Counted from the stretch's first letter, positions 1-4,826 are shown. The stretch: 5,753 nt of DNA from JBEVOS01 sp964564595 (GCA_964564595.1 CAZMCA010000205.1:1-5753); one strand, 5' to 3'. Notes: generated from the letters alone by a model not told the origin. Program-made: numbers and translations.

Positions 1-284
1 TGGGCGTGGTGGAAAACATGGCGTATTTCGAAACGCCCGACGGCAAGCGCACGCACATCTTCGGCGAAGGCGGCGCACGCCGCACGGCGGAAAGCGCGGG
101 CGTTCCGTTTCTAGGTGAGCTCCCGATCGACGTTGCGCTGCGCGAAAGCTGCGACGCCGGCGCGCCGCTGGTCGCGACGCAGCTCGACCATCCCATGCGC
201 GCGCGGTTTTTGGACATCGCGCAAGCCGCGCTGACGCACGCAACGCACGCCAGCAAACCAGTGCCAACGATTAGGTTTTCCTAG
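1..284 (+). CDS. mrp: Mrp/ApbC-family iron-sulfur carrier ATPase, C-terminal part (5' truncated by window edge)
   Basis: The last 94 codons of a Mrp/NBP35-type P-loop ATPase, which in this family carries or inserts Fe-S clusters in the cytoplasm. The frame is already open at the left edge (first full codon at 3-5), so the GTG at 6 is not a true start. Visible family landmarks are GVVENMAYF, then HIFGEGGARR, VPFLGELPID, and a closing RES-DAGAPLV segment. The Walker A and switch regions would lie outside the window. The place where many members have a CxxC cluster-ligand pair after the YF reads ETPDGKR, with no cysteine. From memory, CxxC-less versions also occur in other Alphaproteobacteria. 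The TAG stop at 282-284 lies in a CTAG shared with the stop of the opposing gene. Family assignment is firm; its exact role in this host is inferred. Confidence 0.93.
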   Translation, partial: GVVENMAYFETPDGKRTHIFGEGGARRTAESAGVPFLGELPIDVALRESCDAGAPLVATQLDHPMRARFLDIAQAALTHATHASKPVPTIRFS

Positions 285-739
285 AACATCGACTCGCGTT
301 CGGGTTTGCGCTGTTGGCGCCCGGCGAAGTTGGAGCGCACGACGCTGGCTTGGGCCATTGCTTCGCGCGGAAAATCGGGATGGAGGTCGAGGCCGTAGGA
401 GATCGCGGCGCTGCGCGCTTCCGACTTCACCTCGGGGCTGCAATTGCTGCGCGCGAACGCAGCGCACAGATCTAGCGCGCGGCGCTCATTGCCGGCCCAG
501 CCGTTCTGCGTGTCATAGAGGCAGCCGAACGCGCTCCACGCCATCATGCTTTCGCCGAGCGTCTTGCTGTCGAACACGCCCTGGATATTGCGCTGGAAGA
601 AGCCGAGGCGCGCGGCGAGCGTGCCGATATCGGCGCCGTCAAGCTCGGCGAAGAAGGCGCGCCATTCGGTGTTCGCGCGCGCGCACATCTCCATGATGCG
701 CCCATCGCCCCGCCCCAGCCGCTCCAGCAGTTCCTGCAT
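281..739 (-). CDS. Uncharacterised 152-residue protein
   Basis: I do not recognise this protein. It is 152 residues, predicted soluble, with no signal peptide or membrane segment. It looks mostly helical with many Ala, Arg and Glu. Aromatic clusters lie around residues 26-30 (WRAFF) and 68-77 (WSAFGCLY). Cysteines at 19, 73, 92 and 100 form no recognisable metal motif. The C-terminal 20 residues are basic and probably disordered. The ATG at 737-739 is supported by GAGG six bases upstream. Coding reality rests on the good ribosome-binding site, the GC-rich third positions and the exact abutment with mrp. It lies 122 nt downstream of the GST gene on the same strand, so co-transcription is possible but not shown. 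The Shine-Dalgarno sequence falls in a predicted hairpin, described separately. Confidence 0.72.
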   Translation of the reverse strand: MQELLERLGRGDGRIMEMCARANTEWRAFFAELDGADIGTLAARLGFFQRNIQGVFDSKTLGESMMAWSAFGCLYDTQNGWAGNERRALDLCAAFARSNCSPEVKSEARSAAISYGLDLHPDFPREAMAQASVVRSNFAGRQQRKPERESMF

Positions 740-745
740 GTCCGC

Positions 746-766
746 CCTCGCTCACGTGACGCGAGG
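746..766 (-). promoter_or_regulatory. Leader hairpin covering the ribosome-binding site of the 152-residue gene
   Basis: On the + strand CCTCGC (746-751) is matched by GCGAGG (761-766), a perfect 6-bp inverted repeat. Between them lies the palindrome TCACGTGA (752-759). In the minus-strand mRNA the 3' arm contains the GAGG Shine-Dalgarno (746-749), six bases before the ATG at 739. The stem would therefore hide the ribosome site. The same palindrome could instead be a protein operator. The structure is seen; function is inferred. Confidence 0.4.
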
Positions 767-819
767 ATGCGCAAAGCGGCGCTGCATTGTCTGGCGGTTT
801 CGCCTGGGGCGTTATGCAT

Positions 820-854
820 GGCGCCCGCCTCCCCCTCGATGGGCGAGGCGCGCC
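820..854 (-). terminator. GC-rich hairpin just after the GST stop codon, weak terminator candidate
   Basis: GGCGC (820-824) and GCCTC (827-831) pair with GAGGC (845-849) and GCGCC (850-854), with a two-base bulge. A further CCC/GGG pairing (833-835 with 841-843) closes a five-base loop after one mismatch. It begins seven bases past the GST stop on the minus strand. No run of T follows on either strand, so it is not a classical intrinsic terminator. It may act as a 3'-end stabiliser. A second small hairpin, GGCG-GTTT-CGCC, lies at 794-805. Confidence 0.35.
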
Positions 855-861
855 CCAAGCG

Positions 862-1497
862 CTAGTCCTTCGGGCCCATGTTGTAGGGGCCGCCTTTTTC
901 GAGGGCGCGGCGGTAGGCGGGTCTTGCTTGCCACGCAGTGAGCACGCGCTTGATGTTCGGATAGGTTTCGGCGCGGCCGAACGTGTTGGCGGCTTCCAGC
1001 ACGAAGCTGTTTTGAATGTCAGCCGCGCTCAAGCGATCGCCGACGAGGAAGTCGCGGCCTTCAAGTGCGCTGTTCATGTAGGCGAGATGATTATCGATCT
1101 CGCTGGTGATGCGCGGCATCAGAGGCGCTGCGGCCTCGCCCAAGCGGCTGGTGTAGAGGAACAGCATCAGCGGCAGCATCGCCGAGCCTTCGGCGAAGTG
1201 CATCCAGTGCAGATAGTTCGGCCATTCCGGATCGTCGGGCGTGCAGCTGATCTTGGTCGCGCCGTGCCAGCGCGCGAGATAATCGAGGATGGCGCCGCTC
1301 TCGGCGATGACGCGGCCATTGTCGACGATGACGGGCGACTTGCCGAGCGGATGGACTTCCTTGAGGGCGGGCGGCGCAAGGTTCGTCGTCGCGTCGCGCT
1401 GGTGGAAGACGATCTCGTAGCTGAGGCCCAGCTCTTCGAGCATCGAAAGCACGCGTTGCGACCGCGAATTGTTCAAGTGATGGACGATGACGGCCAC
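862..1497 (-). CDS. Glutathione S-transferase family protein
   Basis: A 211-residue cytosolic GST of normal length. The N-terminal thioredoxin-fold domain (about 1-80) has VHHLNNSRSQRVLSMLEELG at 5-24, the glutathione-site KSPVI with its cis-proline at 55, and the E66-S67 pair of AESGAILDYLA. The helical C-terminal domain has the conserved LSAADI N-capping box (S157-D160) inside FLVGDRLSAADIQ, and a late HxPAYRRALE-like end (ARPAYRRALE). Serines 11 and 13 are candidate catalytic residues, which is an inference. Glutathione conjugation or peroxide reduction is the likely chemistry; the substrate is unknown. I chose GTG at 1495-1497 because GGGAG lies seven bases upstream and the family normally begins right at this strand. 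An upstream TTG at 1527 would add ten unlikely residues. It is divergent from the GIY-YIG gene. Confidence 0.93.
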   Translation of the reverse strand: MAVIVHHLNNSRSQRVLSMLEELGLSYEIVFHQRDATTNLAPPALKEVHPLGKSPVIVDNGRVIAESGAILDYLARWHGATKISCTPDDPEWPNYLHWMHFAEGSAMLPLMLFLYTSRLGEAAAPLMPRITSEIDNHLAYMNSALEGRDFLVGDRLSAADIQNSFVLEAANTFGRAETYPNIKRVLTAWQARPAYRRALEKGGPYNMGPKD

Positions 1498-1662
1498 GCC
1501 GGCGCTCCCACAAAACGGGCGTGGCAATGGCCCCTGCCCCTCATCCTGGAGATAGGCGCGCTGGCGCTGTAGCTCAACTAAATGTAGCGTCTGCTACGCC
1601 GATTTCGTGTCAGCAGCGCGCGTTTGCGGTTCGGTTACGGGCGCGGCGCCAAGGTGATGGCG
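1498..1662. other. Divergent intergenic region with a small inverted repeat
   Basis: This 165-nt gap separates the GST gene (-) from the GIY-YIG gene (+) and should hold promoters for both. It includes the GST ribosome site GGGAG (1505-1509, read on -). The segment 1573-1590 is the most AT-rich part of the gap. A perfect inverted repeat GTAGC-GTCT-GCTAC lies at 1584-1597, with an extra GTAGC at 1569-1573. That cluster could be an operator. I found no -35/-10 pair good enough to call. Confidence 0.35.
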
Positions 1663-1902
1663 ATGTGTGCGTTTGTTTATGTGCTGCGCGAGGTGGACGG
1701 GCCGCGGACTTACGTGGGCTGGACCAACGATCTTTCCGGAAGGCTCGCCAAACACAATGCGGGCGCCGGCGCACGCACGACGCGCGGGCGCCAATGGGTG
1801 CTGATCTACGCGGAGCGGTTCGGCACGCGCACGGAGGCGATGTCGCGCGAGGTGCGCTTGAAGCGCGACCGGAATTTCCGAGCACAACTGCGCGCGGCCT
1901 AG
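1663..1902 (+). CDS. GIY-YIG nuclease superfamily protein (UPF0213/YhbQ-like)
   Basis: A 79-residue protein that is almost entirely one GIY-YIG domain. The first strand FVYVLR carries the GIY-equivalent tyrosine (Y6). YVGWTNDL (17-24) is the YIG element, followed by the conserved R27 and H31-N32. TRGR (40-43), the LIYAERF strand (47-53) and EAMSREVRLKR (58-68), with the metal-binding glutamate E63, complete the fold. This matches the small single-domain UPF0213 group, for which DNA-structure cleavage or repair roles have been proposed. The start is the ATG at 1663, with AAGG (1651-1654) eight bases upstream. An ATG at 1657 is the alternative and changes only two residues. The catalytic residues are present, so it may be active. 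Its TAG stop shares a CTAG with the opposing YCII gene. Confidence 0.9.
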   Translation: MCAFVYVLREVDGPRTYVGWTNDLSGRLAKHNAGAGARTTRGRQWVLIYAERFGTRTEAMSREVRLKRDRNFRAQLRAA

Positions 1903-2255
1903 CTGCCCGGGATCGGCGGGCAGGTCATGATCTCGACGCTCGCGCCCGGGAAGATCGCGAAGTGCGGGTGGTTCTCGAACATTTGCGCGGCGGCTTCGTG
2001 CGAGGGCGCATCGACGATCACGTAGCCGGCGAGCATGTTCACAGCGTCTTCCACGCCGCTATTCGAGACGCGCTTGGTTTTGCCGAGCGGGCCGCCGTTA
2101 TCGACGATGTGCGCGGCGTGTTTGGCACCCCACTCCATCCACGCCTGCATGCCGGCCGCTTCGCGCTTGCCGCGCTCCGCATCGCTCAACGCATTCCATT
2201 GCGCGCGCTGCGGGCCATCGGGGCTGCCGATGTAGACGGCGAGAAATTTCGGCAT
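1899..2255 (-). CDS. YCII-domain (YciI-like/DGPF family) protein
   Basis: A 118-residue, single-domain ferredoxin-like-fold protein of the YCII family. Recognisable parts are the opening strand PKFLAVYIG, a helix rich in Ala and Trp (residues 18-50), VDNGGPLGKTKRVS (51-64), the strand GYVIVDA (77-83), SHEAAAQMFENHPH (85-98) and the closing strand ASVEIM before CPPIPG. Family members are small cytosolic proteins, mostly uncharacterised; some are dehydrochlorinase-like or fused to sigma factors. Here the conserved NHPHF region holds the likely functional histidines. It is last in the four-gene cluster, 10 nt after the second SMP-30 gene, whose stop TAG forms part of its TAGGAG ribosome site (2263-2268), seven bases from the ATG. 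That layout implies co-translation. The specific function is unknown. Confidence 0.88.
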   Translation of the reverse strand: MPKFLAVYIGSPDGPQRAQWNALSDAERGKREAAGMQAWMEWGAKHAAHIVDNGGPLGKTKRVSNSGVEDAVNMLAGYVIVDAPSHEAAAQMFENHPHFAIFPGASVEIMTCPPIPGS

Positions 2256-2268
2256 CGCGTCGCTCCTA
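2256..2268 (-). promoter_or_regulatory. Ribosome-binding site overlapping the upstream stop codon
   Basis: The stop codon TAG of the SMP-30 gene (2266-2268) is the first half of TAGGAG (2263-2268, read on -), followed by seven bases and the YCII ATG (2253-2255). A ribosome finishing the SMP-30 gene stops on top of the next initiation site, a classic arrangement for translational coupling. Confidence 0.7.
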
Positions 2269-3183
2269 CGCCGCGTAGTTCAGCTTGAGGCCGGGCTTGG
2301 GCCAGCGCGCCTTGATGAGTTTGCCGGTGCCCGAGAGCGTGATGAACGCGTCGCGCATGTCGGCGCCGCCGAAGCAGATGTTCGTCACCAGCAGATCCGG
2401 GAACGGCGTGTGCGTGGAGACGCCGGCCGGCGTGATGGTGGTGATGCCGCCGTTGAGGATGGTCGCAACGCACACATCGCCATCGGCCTGCACAGCGAGG
2501 CTATCGAAATAGACGTGGTTCGGCTGCGTGCACACGCACCGCCCGCCTGCGCCGAGGCCGCCGGGCGCGATTTGGCCGGGCGCGGTGACATCGAACGCCC
2601 ACAGCTTCGAGGTTTGGGTTTCGGCGCCGTAGACGACCTTCTCATCGGGCGAGAGCCCAACGCCGTTGAGGCCAACGAAGCCGTACGCGAGTTCGGTGAG
2701 CGAGGTGCCATCGGGCTTGGCGTAATAGAGGCCGCCATTGTCTTGGTGGCGTGCGTAGCCTTTGCCGAGATCGGTGAAATAGAAGCCGCCTTGCTTATCG
2801 AACACGAGATCGTTCGGGCCCGAGAGCTTGTTGTCGCCGATCTTGTCGTAGAGGCGATCGACTTTGCCGGTTTTGAGATCGACGCGCTCGATGCGCCCCG
2901 TGGTGTAATCGTGCGCGGCGTGGCCAGGGATGAGAAGCCCCTGCACGTTTGACCACTCGAAGCCGCCATTGTTGGTGACGTAGACCGCGCCATCGGGCCC
3001 GAGCGCTGCGCCGTTCGGGCCGCCGCCGAGTTTGGCGATGACTTCGGTCTTAACGCCGCTTTGGCCGTTCCACACGCGGGTGAGCGTTTGTCGCTTGATT
3101 TCGACGAGGATGATCGAGCCATCCGCCATCGCGATCGGGCCCTCGGGAAACTCAAGGCCCTCGGCCACAACTTCGAACTCCAT
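2266..3183 (-). CDS. SMP-30/gluconolactonase/LRE-like protein, copy 2 (305 aa)
   Basis: A six-bladed beta-propeller hydrolase of the SMP-30/regucalcin/gluconolactonase family, normal in length and without a signal peptide, so probably cytosolic. Family members use a divalent metal to open lactones or hydrolyse related esters. The likely metal ligands, by family pattern, are E14 in FPEGP, N124 in GPNDLVFD, N173 in GLNGVGLSPD and D227 in YFDSLAVQ. Repeated propeller signatures include GPDGAVYVTNNGG (63-75) and KQGGFYFTDLG (130-140), and the TNICFGGADMRDAFITLSG block (267-285) closes the propeller. It is plainly a paralogue of the 289-residue gene upstream, differing mainly by an insertion around 75-95. 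The ATG at 3181-3183 has GGGAG at 3191-3195. The substrate cannot be told; 'gluconolactonase' would over-annotate it. Confidence 0.93.
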   Translation of the reverse strand: MEFEVVAEGLEFPEGPIAMADGSIILVEIKRQTLTRVWNGQSGVKTEVIAKLGGGPNGAALGPDGAVYVTNNGGFEWSNVQGLLIPGHAAHDYTTGRIERVDLKTGKVDRLYDKIGDNKLSGPNDLVFDKQGGFYFTDLGKGYARHQDNGGLYYAKPDGTSLTELAYGFVGLNGVGLSPDEKVVYGAETQTSKLWAFDVTAPGQIAPGGLGAGGRCVCTQPNHVYFDSLAVQADGDVCVATILNGGITTITPAGVSTHTPFPDLLVTNICFGGADMRDAFITLSGTGKLIKARWPKPGLKLNYAA

Positions 3184-3251
3184 GCGCGCGCTCCCTTATG
3201 GTTGGCGCGGAGCTTAGTGCGGCGCGCGCCAATGGAAAGCGTGACGCACGG
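3184..3251 (-). promoter_or_regulatory. Intercistronic leader with competing hairpins before SMP-30 copy 2
   Basis: This 68-nt spacer lies between the CDGSH stop and SMP-30 copy 2. A perfect 8-bp inverted repeat, TTGGCGCG (3202-3209) and CGCGCCAA (3225-3232), has a 15-base loop. A second pairing, GCTCC/GGAGC on the minus strand (3209-3213 with 3190-3194), would bury the GGGAG ribosome site. The anti-ribosome-site arm lies at the edge and loop of the first hairpin, so the two stems should exclude each other. No T run follows, so an intrinsic terminator is unlikely. The pairings are seen; regulation is inferred. Confidence 0.4.
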
Positions 3252-3491
3252 TTAGAGGCCGTTATGCGTCCCGTCGCAGAGCGGCGCGTCGCCGGTTTGC
3301 TTGCAGCGGCAGAACCAAACTTCTTCGGTGGCCGGCGCTGTCCAGACCAGCGGCTCGATGCCGGTGCCGGCGTGCGATTCATCGCAGAACGGCTGCTTCT
3401 TGGAGAGCCCGCACGCGCACCAGCGATATTTGCGGCCCGCGGTGACCTCGATGCCGATGGGCGATTTTTCCGCGATCGTGGGTTTGGTCAT
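3252..3491 (-). CDS. Twin-motif CDGSH iron-sulfur domain protein
   Basis: A 79-residue bacterial CDGSH (mitoNEET-like) protein with two 3Cys-1His [2Fe-2S] sites. Site one is C25-x-C27, then C36 and H40 (PFCDESH). Site two is C61-x-C63, then C72 and H76 (PLCDGTH). All eight ligands are present. In site one the usual glycine of CDGSH is glutamate (E38). There is no membrane anchor, unlike mitoNEET, so it should be cytosolic; the family role is electron or cluster transfer and redox sensing. The ATG at 3489-3491 has a strong GGGGAGA ribosome site (about 3499-3505). It sits 25 nt after SMP-30 copy 1 and 68 nt before copy 2, all on one strand. A redox helper for the neighbouring enzymes is conceivable but only inferred from position. 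Confidence 0.93.
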   Translation of the reverse strand: MTKPTIAEKSPIGIEVTAGRKYRWCACGLSKKQPFCDESHAGTGIEPLVWTAPATEEVWFCRCKQTGDAPLCDGTHNGL

Positions 3492-3516
3492 GTGCGTCTC
3501 TCCCCTTTTGTTTTCT

Positions 3517-4386
3517 TTAGCGTGCGTAGTTGAGCTTCAAGCCCGCATCCGGCCAGCGCGTTTTGAGGAGCGCGCCTTTGCCGGAAGCGGTGATGTAGGC
3601 GTCTTTCATGTCGGCGCCGCCGAAGCAGATGTTGGTGACCATGTTGTCGTCCACCGGCGTGGTGCGTGTTTTGCCGCCGGGCGAAAATGTCGTGACGCCG
3701 TGCGCGATGGAGGCGACGCAGACATCGCCGTTGGCTTGCACCGCGAGGCTATCGAGGAACGCGCGATCTGGCGCCGTGCCAAGCAGGCGCCCGCCGCGGC
3801 CGCCTTTGACGATCTTGCCGGGCGCTTCGAGATCGAACGCGATGACGCGGCCGGTGAAGGTTTCCGCGGCGTAGATCGTTTTCTCATCGGGCGAGAGACC
3901 GATGCCGTTGTAGCCGGTGCCGCCGAACGTCGCTTCTTCGATCAGCGAGCCATCGGTCTTGGCGTAGTAGATGCCGCTGCGCGCGCGGGTGCGGCGCTGT
4001 TGCTTGCCGAAATCGGTGAACCAGAAGCCGCCTTGCTTGTCGAACACGAGATCGTTCGGCGCCGAGAGATGATGTTCGCCGATCGTCTCGTAGATGCGTT
4101 CGAACTTGCCGGTGGAGAGGTCGAGGCGCTCGATGCGGCCAAGCGTTTCGGGCTGGCCTTCAACGCCACGCACCGGCGAGCCGCCGCCATTGTTGGTGAC
4201 GTAGAGCGCGCCATCTGGACCGAGCGCTGCGCCGTTCGGCCCGCCGCCGATCGCGCAAACGGTTTCGGTTTTGCCCTTCCACACGCGCGTGATGCGCCCC
4301 GCGGTGATTTCGGTGACGATGACGGAGCCGTCTTCGAACGCGACGGGCCCTTCGGGAAAGCCGAGACCTTCAGCCAGAACTTCCAT
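3517..4386 (-). CDS. SMP-30/gluconolactonase/LRE-like protein, copy 1 (289 aa)
   Basis: First gene of the four-gene minus-strand cluster and a six-bladed propeller lactonase-family protein. Likely metal ligands are E12 (FPEGP), N111 (APNDLVFD), N160 (GYNGIGLSPD) and D212 (FLDSLAVQ). Other landmarks are GPDGALYVTNNGGG (57-70), KQGGFWFTDFG (117-127) and TNICFGGADMKDAYITASG (251-269), ending in LKLNYAR, nearly as in copy 2. I chose ATG 4384-4386 because GGAG lies six bases upstream and the paralogue begins at the matching residue. Longer in-frame extension to 4476 runs into the intergenic repeat and is non-homologous. No signal peptide. The ribosome site lies in a predicted stem. The stop is TAA, 25 nt before the CDGSH start. 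A metal-dependent lactone or ester hydrolase is likely; the substrate is unknown. Confidence 0.93.
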   Translation of the reverse strand: MEVLAEGLGFPEGPVAFEDGSVIVTEITAGRITRVWKGKTETVCAIGGGPNGAALGPDGALYVTNNGGGSPVRGVEGQPETLGRIERLDLSTGKFERIYETIGEHHLSAPNDLVFDKQGGFWFTDFGKQQRRTRARSGIYYAKTDGSLIEEATFGGTGYNGIGLSPDEKTIYAAETFTGRVIAFDLEAPGKIVKGGRGGRLLGTAPDRAFLDSLAVQANGDVCVASIAHGVTTFSPGGKTRTTPVDDNMVTNICFGGADMKDAYITASGKGALLKTRWPDAGLKLNYAR

Positions 4387-4413
4387 CGCGCGCTCCCTCT
4401 TCTTTCGGAGCGC
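4387..4413 (-). promoter_or_regulatory. Leader hairpin covering the ribosome-binding site of SMP-30 copy 1
   Basis: GCGCTCC (4390-4396) and GGAGCGC (4407-4413) form a perfect 7-bp inverted repeat around a ten-base loop. In the minus-strand mRNA the 3' arm is the GGAG ribosome site itself, ending three bases before the ATG. The loop is the purine-rich GAAAGAAGAG. The stem would hinder initiation unless melted or bound, making this a candidate translational switch for the whole cluster. The inverted repeat is seen; regulation is inferred. Confidence 0.45.
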
Positions 4414-4424
4414 CTCTCTTGCGG

Positions 4425-4470
4425 ACGCTTCCCGGGCGAGCGTAGCGAGACCCGGGACCCAGGGGCAACA
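4425..4470. repeat. Intergenic palindromic repeat element (alphaproteobacterial type)
   Basis: TCCCGGG (4430-4436) and CCCGGGA (4451-4457) are inverted arms around a 14-base centre that holds a direct repeat GCGAG (4436-4440 and 4445-4449). The flank continues ACCCAGGGGCAACAGCGCAA. Read on + the core encodes GERSETRDPGA, a string I associate with dispersed palindromic elements in Alphaproteobacteria. It lies between divergent genes, the usual place for such elements. Only one copy is in the window, so the repeat status rests on recognition. Confidence 0.6.
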
Positions 4471-4544
4471 GCGCAACCACCAAACATGGCATTCGCTCTG
4501 TGGCGCGATACACTGGAAAGCGAACGACTTGTGACGAGGCGATC

Positions 4545-4826
4545 ATGTCGGATCAGCTCCGCATCTCCATCATTGCGCTGAACTCGGACCCGAATTTCCC
4601 TCTGATAAGCGCCAATCTAGCCGATCGGATCGGCCGCGCGCTCATGGAAGAGCGGTATGCGGAACTCTTTCTGGTCGGAGAGAGCGACGTCGCCGATGAC
4701 GGTGACTCTTGGATCGCTACCTATGTGAACGCGAAAGCACGCCCGCTCGACCCGTTAGCGATATATGCGAGGCAATTGCGAGTCAGAATAAGGAAGATGA
4801 ACGGAGAGATCATCGATGTCTTCTGA
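4545..4826 (+). CDS. Orphan 93-residue protein, possibly NTF2-fold immunity-like
   Basis: A 93-residue soluble protein I cannot place firmly. It has an N-terminal strand (LRISIIAL), a helix ADRIGRALMEERYAEL (26-41), a GDSWIATYV strand (53-61) and a closing VRIRKMNGEIIDVF (80-93). The order helix with RY-E, then D-x-W strand, then I-x-K-x-x-G-x-I resembles small NTF2-fold immunity proteins, but the usual central Gly-Gly turn is not evident, so this is a weak guess. The ATG at 4545 has GAGG five bases upstream; an earlier ATG at 4500 lacks a site. Codons 71-83 are unusual for this window: TTA, ATA twice, AGG twice, AGA and CGA. That suggests recent transfer. It ends 11 nt before the opposing folA stop. 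No toxin partner is visible. Confidence 0.68.
   Translation: MSDQLRISIIALNSDPNFPLISANLADRIGRALMEERYAELFLVGESDVADDGDSWIATYVNAKARPLDPLAIYARQLRVRIRKMNGEIIDVF

Noticed and set aside
820..854. Strong intrinsic terminator for the GST gene
   Set aside because: The stem is good but no T tract follows on either strand, so it was kept only as a weak candidate.
787..1572. A 261-codon + strand open frame across the GST gene
   Set aside because: It mirrors the GST coding frame, lacks a ribosome site and recognisable domain, and the minus strand gives an intact GST.
2781..2817. A 37-base near-identical stretch repeated at 4023-4059 (one mismatch)
   Set aside because: It encodes the conserved NDLVFDKQGGF region in both SMP-30 paralogues, so it is explained by gene duplication and is not a separate repeat element.
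2410..2952. A 180-codon + strand open frame inside SMP-30 copy 2
   Set aside because: Antisense shadow. A similar shadow appears opposite the paralogue, as expected from the homology of the sense genes rather than independent coding.
4486..4514. Promoter for the 93-residue gene with TACACT at 4509-4514 as the -10 box
   Set aside because: No acceptable -35 hexamer lies at the right distance, and a single hexamer is weak evidence in this region.
3301..4581. A 426-codon open frame on the + strand, longer than the real gene it opposes
   Set aside because: It is antisense to the CDGSH gene and SMP-30 copy 1, both with clear family motifs on the minus strand. Its Ala/Arg/Asp-rich product has no recognisable domain. 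GC-rich codon use commonly keeps an antisense frame open.
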